Positions 22,022 through 34,418 of a stretch of 64,000 bases of DNA are shown here, one piece after another. Numbering within the stretch: position 1 is the first letter of the stretch; every line of letters begins with the position of its first letter. Origin of the DNA: Xanthostigma xanthostigma (taxonomy: Eukaryota > Arthropoda > Insecta > Raphidioptera > Raphidiidae); contig OY754468.1 of NCBI GenBank assembly GCA_963575645.1, forward strand, positions 20,050,465 through 20,114,464. Direction: 5' to 3'. The position numbers and the translations under genes were made by a program. The notes under the pieces are model-generated. The model saw nothing but the letters and a program-made list of their open reading frames with translations. It did no database searches and was not told where the DNA came from.

Positions 22022-22577
22022 ATCAATGAAATCATATAACAGATCGATTTATTCTGTGTCTTTACCCATGTAAAACATATTTAATAACTCCGCTAGGGCT
22101 ACACTTTTGTTAGATCCAAATTTAACGCCTGTATTTTTTGGAATAAGTTTTTGAAAATCTACTGATAGTATACACTCCTTGTCATTATACCCCATCATGT
22201 AAGGAATATCATAAAAACTTCCTTCATTTAAAATTGAATATCACTCGGATATTTTTCTAAAAATGGTTCTTCATTGTCGATTTTCTTTTCAGCTATTGGG
22301 TCAAATATTATATGTAAGCTACGACTCCCTAAAAATGTATAAAACTGGTTTGGTGAGTTTGCAGACAAAAGTATGTCCATCATCACAAATTATAAGATGG
22401 TATAGCAACAACGCACAAAAAGTATTTTATATAATTATTAAGTTATTGAAAATGTGTTTGCACTTCCAGATTTATCATTATTGATCTATTAATATAAACT
22501 AGTAACAATATAATAAATAAAGACTGATTTTTAATTTACCAAGTTCCAAGCCAATCGTTCTGTTGCCTTCCAAATGT
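22022..22577 (-). pseudogene. Third carboxylesterase relic (exon 4 tail and exon 5)
   Basis: On the minus strand, about 22577-22543 reads INIWKATERLAWNL followed by a GTAAAT donor, matching the exon 4 end 'INIWEATDRLAVAT' of the intact gene. After a short intron, about 22310-22022 reads an exon-5 equivalent: 'DPIAEKK', 'EEPFLEKYPSDI', then after a 1-nt frame change 'LNEGSFYDIPYMMGYNDKE'. It continues 'FQKLIPKN', 'GVKFGSNKSVALAELL' and 'LLYDFID', with a GTAAGC donor at 22021. The catalytic Glu position (NDKE) is kept. A TAA stop interrupts 'GKDTE*IDLL'. I could not find exons 1-3, 6 or 7 nearby. It is clearly dead and more diverged than the two main copies. It lies about 2 kb beyond the 3' end of the intact gene, in the opposite orientation. 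Confidence 0.8.
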
Positions 22578-23843
22578 TTATTAATTATTAAGACATAAAT
22601 CTATCACAATAAATGGTCAAAGAAAACTATTATAAATACGAGTATACCTGTAAATAATACAGAAAGCTCTGAGATTTTCGACAGTTTTTTTATTTTTAAT
22701 AATGCCCCGGAAATGGATATAATTACAGTAAATTTTTCAGTATTTTTTTACGTAAATATCTCTTTCCAGTTCTTCAATATTGTCTGGGTATTTTTTCGTT
22801 TTACTGCTTGCGGAACCACTATAACAGGACATAAATATCAATTTAGTAAATGTTGCTTTTTATTATCAGCGAAATGTGTCCTTCAAAAATTTATAGTCAC
22901 CACGCATAGTGGTGTTTATGGTGATGCTAGTAACGTCTTTGTGACGATGTCCTCTTAAATAGTAAATTATAGCACCAACAACTTTCTAGAAGTTCGACAG
23001 TGTAATATGACAGCTTTTTAAGCGCACTTGCAGTTGTGGCGGAACGAAGTTTTGAGAAATATGAAAGAAGTTTAGGCACGAATTCTGTTTTGCGTGGCAC
23101 CGTATAGTTTTTTAGTGTATTTGCCATAAGGCACTTACACTATTGGCGTCGGTCGGATGGCAAGACCTAGGGGTCGGGCCAAAATTTCTTGACGTTTCAT
23201 AATCCCTGAGAAGTTTGGCACCATTTTTTAAAAAGTCTGTTTATAAATATATTACGTATTTTGTATACTTAATAAGTATGCGGGCAATAACTTTCGAAAG
23301 AGTTAATTGATTTTAATGAATTTTGGTCCACATATTAGAATCCATCACCGATCGAAGCCTATTAAAAATGGGCCCAATCGGGCCACTTTAAGGGTAGGTT
23401 TTAGGGGTTGAAAAATATTTTTGAGCCCAAATATACCGAAATTATAAATTTGACCGACCGAGGGAAGCAATTGGACACCCGGGCGAAGCTAGACGGGTCA
23501 TCTAATTCTAGTAAATAGTTAAATAATGATGTGTTATGAGGTATGAGAATACCATAATTGACAAACGTTAACAATCAAGCAGTGTGACAACGCCAACAGA
23601 TGATATAATAATACATTATATAACATCTTTACGACTGGGTCAGGATATTAAAACGTATTCAGTCGTCCTGTACATATTGCGTTGTGTCTCGTAAAAATAA
23701 TGTTGCACGTTATGAAGAGAGTGCCAGAAATTAGCATAAATGTTTTAACACACCGACAGTTGTTAACAGCTTAAAGAATGATATTTTTTTAAAGATTGAA
23801 AGTATAAATTTGACAGGGTTTAGTCTAGTCGTAGAGATTGTTG
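22578..23843. other. Decayed repeats, no gene
   Basis: Around 23140-23520 there is RTE-like 3' material ('GGCGAAGCTAGACGGGTCA'). Short open frames look random. Confidence 0.35.
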
Positions 23844-24240
23844 CTTGGTTGCAGAAAGCATTATCAGAAAATCTTATTTGACCTTGACCTTAGATTGTGA
23901 CCATATGAAAAGCGTTGTAGAAATTTAAATCAATCCTGCTGAAATAATAACTGATCGATTGAAACGATATTTTTTTTAACTGTGTATAGGTATATATGTA
24001 TTTAAAATAGTTTTTTGTACAATTTTCGCTTCACAACAATCTTTTTATAAACAAATTGATAGTTTGGCCTAAAGGCGATATTTTCTATAAATAATAAAAT
24101 AATTCCATTTTTTTGTGAAAGTTCAGTCTAATGTTCTACATAACATAGAGTTTCACAACGACATTTGCATCTATAATAACTGTTATATTATCTAATCGCA
24201 TTCTAAGATCAAATTTTTTGACAATGCTTCAGCAAACCAG
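23844..24240. repeat. Inverted-repeat element (GGTTGCAGAAAG), copy 1
   Basis: Begins CTTGGTTGCAGAAAGCATT and ends 'GACAATGCTTCAGCAAACCAG' in reverse. The interior 'GATCGATTGAAACGATATT' is shared with 38597-39020. Confidence 0.6.
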
Positions 24241-24605
24241 CGTGTATTTTAACCGACATCAAAAAAGGATGAGATTCTCCATTAAACCTGATTATTTTTG
24301 TATGTCTTGTGTGTGAACTGACTTTAGTAAATCTTGTTCTATTTAATAGGCCACTTGTGATAGGCCAGTTGTGATCCGATTTTAATTATTCTTTTTCTAT
24401 TTAATACAGCACACCTTTATGGTAATCCCAAATAAGTTTTCATTAAAGCGGTTTAGTAGTTTTTATAATGATTTATTGATGTATTTTATAAGAAAGTTTT
24501 TTGGAGGAAAATCGGCGGATGCACAGAGGGGATAACTGCTATAAAATTGTTTTTATATGATAATGATATACTTTTATGCATTGCAAATTTACAAAAAATT
24601 AAAAA

Positions 24606-24765
24606 AAAATTGAACTTCCTTCAAAAAAGAGAGGAAAATAATTACCTATATTTTGTTGTCGGTGCCAATATAAAAGTTGTAAGTTTTGGTAATTAAATTG
24701 ACGCCGACCTCAAAATTTTACTATTTTCCAATTTTTAGTGACTTTTTTAAAAGGTTGATTTTTTT
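24606..24765. repeat. Hairpin element, copy 3
   Basis: 'TTGAACTTCCTTCAAAAAAG' on the left, 'GCCGACCTCAAAATTTTACT' and 'TTTTTAGTGACTTTTTT' on the right. Same family as 466 and 8341, with a more decayed left arm. Confidence 0.5.
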
Positions 24766-25504
24766 GTAAGTTTTTGTACTGGTCATTTTCGTAAAGGCTA
24801 ACTGGACGTCAAGGGTAAGTCGATGTGGCAAAGCTCAGTGCATTTAAGAGTCTTCAAGGACATAATAATGTACGTTTTACACCCGGTTATATAAGGTTGG
24901 ACGGGATACGCACTTTATTAGACGCGTCCTACGCTACGACAGTAGACGCGCAACAACATAGCCATGTCAACTTCACCGCGATTCTGTTTAAACTCATCTC
25001 AACGAGCGAGTTAAATGTGTTGTGTTTTATGGTGCTCTGGTTAAATATTCACACATGACTTTGTTAACTGCTAAAAGCGTTTCCTTAATTACAACTAATA
25101 AAACGATATAGGCAAATAACACCTAGTTAATAGACATTATTTTAAGTGAAAGTTGAATTTCCCAGGGATAAAAACGCGTTTTGATAATTGCACATAAGTA
25201 CCGCTGAACTGCGGTATGTGCTCTATTTACTAACTTCTTTATACGTGGTTCGCCAAAAAATGTTACCTACCAATTTTACAGTAAAAAAACTTGGGTCCTG
25301 ACTAAATAAGTTTCATGAGGTGACACTAAAAGTATGCGTTCGACTCTCGCTCATTAGAAGTGAAACTTTTACATTCTAGCATTTGTTGACGATTTTATAA
25401 GTTCAGAATTAGGAAATGGTTATGTGGAATTTATTACCGTGGCTAGAGAAAATGGTACGCAGTATACACACAGTAGGTTATGCTCTGTTCATACGTGTAG
25501 AGTG

Positions 25505-25960
25505 CGCATTTCCTCTCAACTGCTGGTTGAAGTTGGAGAAGGGGAAGCGTTTCTCTTATTGTCTGATCCAGGTCAATTTACCCACCTAGCGAAACGATTC
25601 TCCTACTCTTTTCTCTCAACTGCTGGTTGAAGTTGGAGAAGGGGAAGCGTTTCCCTTATTGTCCGATCCAAGTCATTTTACCCCCCTAGCGAAAGGATTT
25701 TTCTACTCTTTTCTCTCAATTTCCGGTTGAAAACGGAGAATAGGAAGAGTTTCACTTGTCTGATCCAAGTCAGTTTACTACTCTAGCGAAACGATTCTCC
25801 CACTATTTCGTCTCAACTGTCGGTTAAAGTCGGAGAAAGGGAAGCGTTTCACTTATTGTCTGATCCAGGGTAATTTACACCCCTAGCGAAACGATTGTCC
25901 CACTCTTTTCCCTCAATTGCCGGTTGAAGTCGGAGAAGGGGAACCGTTTCATTTTTCGTT
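25505..25960. repeat. Minisatellite, about 100-105 bp unit, five copies
   Basis: 'CTCAACTGCTGGTTGAAGT' starts units at about 25511, 25616, 25715, 25810 and 25913. Each is followed by 'GGAGAAGGGGAAGCGTTTC' and 'CTAGCGAAACGATTCTCC' with drift. The flank 25400-25500 recurs in reverse at 50200-50360, so the array grew from one unit of a dispersed repeat. Confidence 0.8.
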
Positions 25961-27887
25961 TCACTTAAATAATTTCTTTAATACAAAATTTAAAAAAAAT
26001 GAAGAAGTAAAATTTTTAGTCGTGTCGACACACATCCATACGTATTCAATACAAACAGAAACAAAACGTGATTTCTCGTGGAGTTATTGTACGAAATATC
26101 CGAATTTCTGAATTACGAATTTGTTGTAACTATAAACAGCGTGGCACGTGATTACCATTATTTCGATAATAAAATTTTCCGCAACTTTTCGATAATTTAT
26201 CTCTGCATAAAATTTTTTTAAATATATCAGTACGAACAATATAGCGAAAGTTTTAATGTATTGCGGAAAAAAACAGTGTCGCAGTAATTTTCTGGAGCAC
26301 AATTAAAATATAAATAAGGATAGGGAACACGATACCTTTATTACAACAATAACTAGTGAATTTATTACAAGTATCTGGTTTACTACAGCCCTGAAAGCTT
26401 TTAACTCTAATTACACCACTAACAGACCGAGCGACCGTAGAGAAAATGCTAATAATAGAGGATATTAGGTAATAGATTCGAACATGACGTGTCAGGTGGA
26501 GAAACTATATTTGAAAACTAATCCGAACTCATTACCCATACATTGCAATATTTAAATGTTTCAAATGGTAAATGAATTATTTTGTAACAAAACTGACAAA
26601 TGCTAATCGGTGGTAAAAATATTTATTTGCAAAAATAAAAGTTAATAAAACAAACTGAAAGTGCATCTTTACAATAATGAAACAATGAACTGAAATAAAT
26701 AACGGAAAAACAAAAAATTCTAAGCAACAATAACACAAAACTACTATGCACACAAAATATTTATATCAACGTTTTCTATTTATCTTGTAACGGTTATATA
26801 TGTCGCCTTATTTATGACACTGACTGACTGACTGCTTTCCACTCTAGCGCTGCTTATATATCTCTTCAGTCGCATTCTGGAACATTCTCCGATATTCTCG
26901 AAGTGTCGACATTCTTCTATGCGATTTCGACAACAATGTGCGTATTGTTGTCTACGCAACTCCGACAACAATGAGCTCTCGCCGTCTCCAGTGGCTTTTC
27001 GTTACAATATTATTGTATATCAATTTTAATTAAATTAAAAAAAAAACTTTTTCTTACAATCTGTCCTTTTTTTAAAAGAAATCTTTCTTATCAAATCGTA
27101 GAGATGACTTTTAAGTAGTATATTATTCCAGTTAAAAGGTCATCTTACAAATATTTTTCTATTGGCGAACATAATATAAATAACCGTAACGTTAAAATAA
27201 AATTCCAACACTCCACTAAACACATGCTACGAAAACGCACTTCTTTATTTCTTCTTACGTTATATAAAATAGACAAATTAATATATATCACGTTCGCTAA
27301 GAAATTGGAAAACGTGTACATATTCTCTCACTCTCCCTTGGTTCATCTCTGTGCTTACATATCCAGCTGTTTCTATATTGTTCTTATTATTCAGTATTTA
27401 AGTTTGAAAAACTAATACACTAGACGTGTGCAAAATATTAATTAGTTTTTCATTCTTTTTCAAATATAAACACAGCGCAGAACCTAGTAGGCAAAACTTT
27501 AACGGTTCTCTGCAATAGCGCCGCATGCAAACCTTGCACAGGGCTCCGCGTACAAACCCTACACCGGGCCCGACCAATTTTGGTGCTGACTTTGACTTTG
27601 CTTTTAATACGGCTCATTTGCAACAATAATTTTATTTCATTTCTATTTTATATTAACCAACTGACTTTTTGACAGTGAACGATTTATACTGTTTTATATT
27701 TTACTACATACATGTTATAGGCATAAAATGTAATATTTTTTATATTCTAGTTCTAAAGATTTTATGCGTCGTTTGGTTTTATTACATTTTTACACGTTAA
27801 CAATATTGCCTATTATACGCAGTTGAAAAGAGTACTGTCTTATGGGTTATACAGTATCTTGTAAATATGTGGAAAATTAATTTTTAG
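25961..27887. other. No gene seen
   Basis: AT-rich sequence; near 26780-27000 a less AT-rich block with several short frames, none of them protein-like. I cannot assign it. Confidence 0.35.
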
Positions 27888-28050
27888 GATTCCGTACCTC
27901 AAAAGGAAAAAAGCGGAACCCCCGAGGGATTACCCGTTTGCCGTATGTCGCTCACTTTCGAACTTCTCTGGACAAAACAAAGTTTTCAACCTGAAACGCA
28001 GCTATAAAGTTTTCTTAGCCTGCAGATACATTCAATTAGTCAAAACAAAT
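27888..28050 (+). repeat. Lepidopteran-type repeat end ('CCGTACCTCAAAAGGAA')
   Basis: 'GATTCCGTACCTCAAAAGGA' followed by 'GCGGAACCCCCGAGGGATTA' matches a very common lepidopteran interspersed repeat that I recognise from memory. The rest of the element is not clear. Confidence 0.45.
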
Positions 28051-28127
28051 ATTTTTTGGTTCGCAAAGTTAACACGAAAAATCTCTGTATTTAATCATAT
28101 CTGAAGAATTTGAAAGAAAATTGAAAA

Positions 28128-28655
28128 TAAAATAGGTAAAAAGCTTTTAAAGTTAAACGGTTTAATTGTACAATCGATGCTGTAGGTACTAAACTAGAAA
28201 ATAATTATGTCACTATAGGGGGCTTTGCTTAAACTAAAATATAATCGTGAAACGCATTTATAATTTTAGATTATGGTCGATGAAGACAGTCGAAAGTAAA
28301 AATTATGTTCCAATCTCAAACAAATGAAAGTTATCTATGAAATGCGCCCCGCGATTTTATTTTAGTTTAATCAAAGCCTCCTATTTTCTAGTTTTTAGTA
28401 CACCATCGACTGTATAATAAAACCTTTTAACTTAAAAATCTTTTTTAGTGGGCTTTGTGCGATTTACATCCATACAAATGACCGACCAGTCAGTTAGTTA
28501 TTATAACATTTGTATAGTCTTCGGAACTACATATGTATGCAAAATTCCAACTCAATCGGATAACGGGAAGTAGTTGAAAACAGCTGTCGCAAGATTTGAA
28601 AAAAAGATAGTAACAAACTAATATTTGGGGTCAAGCTAAAAAAAACGTTTAATAA
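28128..28655. repeat. Foldback-containing dispersed repeat, copy 2
   Basis: Aligns with 21230-21738 end to end: 'GGGGGCTTTGCTTAAACTAA', 'TTTTAGTTTAATCAAAGCC', 'TCGGAACTACATA' and 'ACTCAATCGGATAACG'. Confidence 0.65.
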
Positions 28656-28740
28656 CAAATTAAAAATTTAAATTTGTGCTAGGCTCAAATAATCCACTGT
28701 CGACGTTCCTAAAAAAACGAGTGTGCTTTAGACCACACGA

Positions 28741-29243
28741 CTGAAGTAAAACTTCTTCCTGCCATAATTTGATATTATTCACACGAAAATTCACAAAATA
28801 TGAACTTTAAAATGAATTTACAATTTTATTCATGTTTTGAACAAAATATTAATTTATAAAATTGTTCAAGAACGAAATGAACAGTCTAATGTAAGAAGAG
28901 TTAGAGAGAAATATAAACATAAACATAATGAAAACAAAAGTAATACATTGCAATTACTTAGCTCGTTGGATTTTAAGCGTAAATCTTTATGAAATATTAT
29001 TTAGCTCTGCAAGTTAAGTAGGTTTCCAAAACTTTATCCTGTCACCCGATAGCGCCACTGGCAAGTAAAGTATGTGTCATTCTATTGTTAGTACTGCTTA
29101 TATTTTCGACCACCTGTCATCCAAATCACCGTTCGCGTCAACTTCCGTTCGCCTCGCCCGATCACACTTTTCGTAAACGCTCTCGTCACGCATTCACCAG
29201 CTTACTCCCCAAGTCAAGCGTGCCTAAAGAAGTTTTACTTCAA
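28741..29243. repeat. Element bounded by inverted TGAAGTAAAACTTCTT
   Basis: TGAAGTAAAACTTCTT at the left, 'GCCTAAAGAAGTTTTACTTC' at the right. The same terminus, usually 'AAACTTCTTTAGGCGCG', occurs near 40385 (reverse), 45620 (reverse), 50153, 54108 and 58784. Confidence 0.45.
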
Positions 29244-29337
29244 AAATAATTTAAGAATCTTTGACATGAACGTTAAAATTGGTTTGTTTAAATTAAGATA
29301 TGTCGTTTCGCAGTCATGGTCATTCCGGCGTTATGTG

Positions 29338-29596
29338 ATTGTAAATCGAATCTTCTTGGTTTCCGGGCTTATAGGCCGTAGTCCATTGATATATTTCTAC
29401 CTGTCGTGTCGTCTATATCTGCAGTAGACATTACCAAAGGCGATGTGACAGCGAGCGAAGTTTTCTTACCTGTGAGCCGCACATCGTCTTTTAATAATAT
29501 CTATCGCGGTTGTGAACGCAACGTCAGGTAGAAATACCAATGGATCACGGCCTACAAGCCCGGAAACCGAGAAGATTTGAAACTACAGCGGCGGTG
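29338..29596. mobile_element. MITE with GGTTTCCGGGCTT termini
   Basis: Left 'AATCTTCTTGGTTTCCGGGC', 'GGCCGTAGTCCATTGATAT' and 'TTTCTACCTG' pair with right 'CAGGTAGAAATACCAATGG', 'ATCACGGCCTACAAGC' and 'CCGGAAACCGAGAAGATT'. The terminal arms are about 60 bp. The 29600-30045 stretch after it holds no recognisable gene. Confidence 0.65.
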
Positions 29597-30305
29597 AAAG
29601 TCTACACGCTTGGATAAAGTGAATCGAATTTTTAATTAAAAAAATTGCATACAGTCAATTTATTCATAAAGAACCCTGTGTGCTAGTCATAATGGAATGT
29701 GCAGTATAGCGTTTGCTATTCGAGTGCACTACGGTGCAGTTTAGTGGCAGAGCCAGTGCATGGAAGTATCTGTGCAAGGTCAGGAATGCAATAAACCAGT
29801 GTTCATTGCAGCTGCATTGGTATGCACTCGATGTGTGCATTGTATTGTACCCTGTCTGTTCGATAATATTAGCCACTTCCACTGATTTGCATATCGCTTT
29901 ATTTTGTAATATATGATCTGTTGTAAAGTTTATATTAATATGGACGAAAGTAAAATAGGAAGTAAAGAATTCCCCGTTTTTGTTGTAATACATTTTAATT
30001 AGTATATTACACACCGAGGGAAGAAAAGTACAGAGTTCAAGGCTCTGTGCCGGTGTTTCCCAACGTTGGGCTCACGCCCCATAGGGGGGCAATTCGAAAA
30101 TGGATCGACACGAGTTTAACCCTTTCGCTCCGGGCCATTTAAATGCAATGCTAGATTTCGGTGCCAAACTTAACGAAAAAAGCAAATTCTTAAATAGTTG
30201 TGGTAAATAATTATTAGGTATAATTTCGCTTGACGAGACCAAAATATCAACTGGGTGTATGGCGTCGTCAAGTAAACTTCCCTGCGGAAGATGGCAGGCT
30301 CCGCG

Positions 30306-31242
30306 CAGTGCCGGATTAAGACTCCTTGATGCCCTAAGCATTTCTTGCTTATGGGCCCCATCTCTAATATGTTCAGTTTATAAAAAAAATTCAAATTGAT
30401 AGAAAAAAGTAAAAAAGCATAGATTTTTAGGAAAAATAGTATATTACATCACAAGGGCCGAAAGTTGAATTCGCCTCGGGCTCATGACGCGCAGGGCCGA
30501 GATTTCAATTTTTAAGGGCTGTGTGGTGTATACGATTTTTCTTCATATCCGCTCAAAAGTACGTAATTTCGTCAGCAGGGACGAAAGATTGACATTTACT
30601 CCCAGTGAGAACGGCGAGAGGAAAACATTTCTCATGCGTATTTATACTCGTAACTAGTGTTACCGCTGTCATTTAATATAATAAATAACAGGGAGTAAAT
30701 GTCAAACTTTCGTCCCTGCTATAAGAGACGAAAGTACGTATCTACTTTCGATCGAGGTATGAAGAAAAAATTAATTTTACAATCAATGCTCTTATAGAAA
30801 ATTTGGCTGTCTATAAAATCGGACCTTAGGCATTTTTATACAATTAATAGATAAAAATGTTTCTAAACTTTAAAATTAGAAAAATTGAACCCTTAAGAAA
30901 AATAATGTTTCTTTCATTTTCATTTTCAAAAATCAATTATTATTTATTTTTAAATTTTATACTTCTAAAGACATAAATAAAAAAAATAAAGAATAGTTAC
31001 TTCTTACCACCTTCAGCTGAAGATGCGAATATAGCTCCCGAAATTTACATGACATACTTAATATTTGTATTCTAAAGACATACCAGTATAGATCAAATTT
31101 TTGAGAACATAACAAAAAGGAAAAAAATTGTTGACACGGTTTAGTGACGTACTTTTCATTTCTGAGTGGTGCTTCTTGGTGCCCCCTGAGACGTGATGCC
31201 CTAAGCAATTGCTTATTTTGCTCATAGGTTAATCCGGCACTG
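30306..31242. mobile_element. hAT-type element, family D, nested
   Basis: Starts CAGTGCCGGATTAAGACTC, ends GGTTAATCCGGCACTG, and is flanked by the exact 8-bp GCTCCGCG at 30298-30305 and 31243-31250. 'GATGCCCTAAGCA' appears inverted inside both ends. The interior contains a smaller hairpin at 30572-30722. Confidence 0.85.
30572..30722. repeat. Hairpin with GCAGGGACGAAAG arms
   Basis: 'AGCAGGGACGAAAG' and 'TTGACATTTACTCCC' on the left; 'GGGAGTAAATGTCAA' and 'CTTTCGTCCCTGCT' on the right. It is inside the family D hAT element. Confidence 0.7.
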
Positions 31243-31597
31243 GCTCCGCGGGGAACCCCGGACGTTTTAAAAGTCTCGCTAAACAACGCAGATCTCACTA
31301 AATTAAAATAATAAATTAATATAGAAAAATCTTTATTAAAATTATTTGGACACTTCAATAAATAAAATTATCGACCAATTTTTCAGACGTTAATCAAAGA
31401 TTTGAAAATTATTTGGAATTATTTCAGTTTGTCATTATATGTTTCGAAAATTTACTTACTGTGTTTCGTTAACAATTTTCTAGTGATTTCTTCCTAAAAC
31501 CTATCATTTAAGTTTCTTAAGTGAACAATTCAATTTTTTAATATTAAAAATTATGCATGTTACATAGGGGGGGGCATAAGAATTTTAGAAAGGTTAA

Positions 31598-32291
31598 GGG
31601 GTTACACTACCCAGGCGCGTCAAAAAAATAAGCTTTTTTTGTGAATTTTTTTACGAGTTCTAGGTGGCAGATCAAAAAAAAAATTAGGGCTTTGTTACGC
31701 ATATATTAAAGTTCTCAAAAATACTTGTTATTTACATTTATAACAAAATGGCGTCATGGTAATATAAAAAACAGACAACAATTTTTTTTAGGTGAAAAAG
31801 GCATTGTAGCAGTCCTGGTGTATACCATCAGGAACAAAAAAGATTTTTTTTTATTTTTTTACAATCGTTTTTCCATGGAAGTATCGAGGATTATAAATTT
31901 TGTTTGAAAATTCACAAACTTGTATAAGCTAGAAATTTTTTTTTTCATTTTTTAGCAAAAACTCGAGCTTAAATTGTCAACTGCAAACTTTTTCAATCAT
32001 AAAAATCGTGTGTACTTCCACGGAAAATCTATCTAAGAAGTTGTCATTTCAAGTCAATCGGACAAAAATTGAGCGAGATACGGTGTACACCAATTTGAAA
32101 AACATAGTTTCGAGAAAAACGCGTTTAAAGTTTGAAAACGTATTTCTTACATGAAATTTTCAAAATTTTTGAGAACTTTAATATATGCGTAAAAAAGCCC
32201 TAAATTTTTTTTTTTGATCCGCCACCTAGAACTCGTAAAAAAATTTACAAAAAAAGCTTATTTTTTTGACGCGCCTGGGTAATGTAACCCC
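31598..32291. mobile_element. TTAA-flanked element with about 130-bp inverted repeats
   Basis: Left GGGGTTACACTACCCAGGCG, right CGCCTGGGTAATGTAACCCC, with TTAA directly outside both (31594-31597 and 32292-32295). The arms continue through 'GCGTCAAAAAAATAAGC', 'GAGTTCTAGGTGGC' and 'TTTAATATATGCGT'. A TTAA duplication fits piggyBac-like nonautonomous elements. Confidence 0.75.
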
Positions 32292-33377
32292 TTAAGGTGG
32301 GGCATGGCACAAAAAAGCTTAGGAAACTTGTGATTTCAGTGAATAGTGTGCGGCCTTATACTACTAGAAGCCAAATCAGACGATCTTCGAACTTTTTAAT
32401 CGCGATATCGTGCGACAAAAAGTAGCGTTTAGGCGCTGGCCACTTATTATGTGGCAAAACAAAACACTAAAATATTACGTGGGTGTAACGCAAAAATAAA
32501 ATGTAATGGAAACATAGCGTAAATTGTATGAAATACCACGTACAGGCAATTATATGGAGCTTGGAACAATACAGAGGGCTTTACTTCTAAAGCTTTGTCA
32601 GGCAGTGCGAACAAAAGCAGTGTTGTGCCAAACAATCTTCGATCAATTTAACTGCGCTTTGGAGCGATCAATAAATTATGTATTATTAAGTAGAAAATAA
32701 TATATAGGTTTGTTCCTGTAGATAGTCACGGATTTGTTTCTCTACAGTTTCTGACATTTTCATTATGCATTACCATTCTGATTTTTAGTAAACGGTTTAC
32801 AAGTCAGTTAAGATAACTAACTATTAAAATAAAATTAAGAATTTGGGTGAGGCGACTTTTGGAATAATACGAACGGAAATCTGATTGAGGGTTTAGGAGT
32901 GACCAAATCATGAGCTCACAGAATTAAAAGTAAGCATTCTTCATGATGACAAATTTAGATTTTTATGGAAATCATACTATGGCACAACTTTTATGATAGA
33001 AACTGTGGAAGGCCGGCTTTAGGGGAGGGCTACAGGAGCTGAAATTCCATGGTCTCCAAACGAGACAGGTCTCTATAAATTTTTATATTTATTTTCTTTA
33101 ATCAAAATAAAGGAAGAAAGATAAAATCTCAGAGTATCTTTTGCCCTAACGAAAATATTTTATTTCTTATAATTTATGTAAGTAACCTAACGTATTTGAT
33201 AATGAAATATTTAAAAATTATTACGACTGATATTTGATATTGGCTAAAATATAAATAAGGGCCTCCATACTTCGTTGTCCCTGGGGCTCCTCACTTTGTT
33301 GCCCCAGGGGCTCCACCCCTTTAAATTTGACCCTGAAACTAAGCGTTTTTTTCGAATTTCAGAATCTCAAAATTACC

Positions 33378-33885
33378 AAAGGACCGCGCACAAACCTTAT
33401 AGGATTTGGTTCTCGGTTAAATTGATCGAAAATGGTTTTATTTTTAGTTTAAAGGTCACCAAAAAAGTGGTCTACGGGCGCATAGCCTAAGAACCAATAG
33501 ATTTTTAGCTACAAATATGTTTAGCGAGATTTTAGATGGATATAGCCATTGAATTCACAAAATGTTCCATGTTCAACTGTTGTGCCTTTTTTTAGGAATA
33601 GAAAAAAATAGTCGAAGACTAGGCAATGTTGGAAGGTGTCACCCTGTATAAAATAACAATGTTATATTCGGATTCAGCGAAAACATATTTCTAGATTTCT
33701 AGATATTTTAAGATTGTGGATTCAATAGATATCTCTATATCTAAAATCTCGCTAAATATATCTTTAGATAAAAATCTATTAGTTATTAGGCTATGCGCCC
33801 ATGGACACTTTTTCTTAGTGACCTAAAACCATTTTCGATAAATTTAACCGAGAACAAAATCCCATAAGGTTTGTGCGGGGTCCTT
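33378..33885. mobile_element. Foldback element (508 bp, arms about 160 bp)
   Basis: Left 'AAAGGACCGCGCACAAACC', 'TTCTCGGTTAAATTGATCG', 'GGCGCATAGCC' and 'GCGAGATTTTAGAT'; each recurs inverted on the right, ending 'GTGCGGGGTCCTTT'. There is no coding sequence. The gap 32326-33377 has no recognised gene. Confidence 0.75.
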
Positions 33886-34418
33886 TCAAGATTGATGGTG
33901 CTACTCTGAAATAATTAACATTGCTGTTGAGTTTTTGTCACTGTCTAACAAATTTAACATTACGCAAGTTAAAGTAAGACCAACATTTAACATTGCTGTT
34001 AATTTTAGCAATACAGCATAGTGTCTTTGAAGTTCTATGTACGTCACTGTTAAAATAAATAAGTGTATAAATGGTACTAACAACGACTCGAAGGCCCGGA
34101 CCCGTTATAGCATTGTACATTGTTAGATAGGTATACCTAAAATCCTCAGTTTATCGTTTTAGTCTCACAATCACTACAATAATTGAAACACGCAATCCAA
34201 CGCTGAATTTCTCGTTTCATTTTATACGTGTACAGACACATGTATTATAACAATCGATTCTATAACCGTTTCTATTCGAATTTTATATTGACGTATTTAC
34301 TGCCCGTTTACTTGCAGAAATACCGTGTTCATGACGTGAACAAATACATTTTAGATCGAACTAACAAGGCAAGAATAAAATATAAAGTGGAAGGGTCGCC
34401 AATTCAACCGATTTTTAC

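Larger units (their letters stand above)
30049..32325. mobile_element. Probable outer hAT-type remnant hosting two insertions
   Basis: The left end 'CGGTGTTTCCCAACGTTGG' and 'ACGCCCCATAGGGGGGC' are hAT-like. The right side near 32300 ('GGGGCATGGCAC', 'AGCTTAGGAAACTTG') looks like its decayed other end. No target duplication is left. It hosts the elements at 30306-31242 and 31598-32291. Confidence 0.4.

Noticed and set aside
29664..30014. 116-codon minus-strand frame
   Set aside because: No domain, overlapping frames on both strands, Cys/Asn/Ile-rich composition as expected by chance.
30957..31358. 133-codon minus-strand frame
   Set aside because: It crosses the border of the family D hAT element and its target duplication, so it cannot be an ancestral gene.
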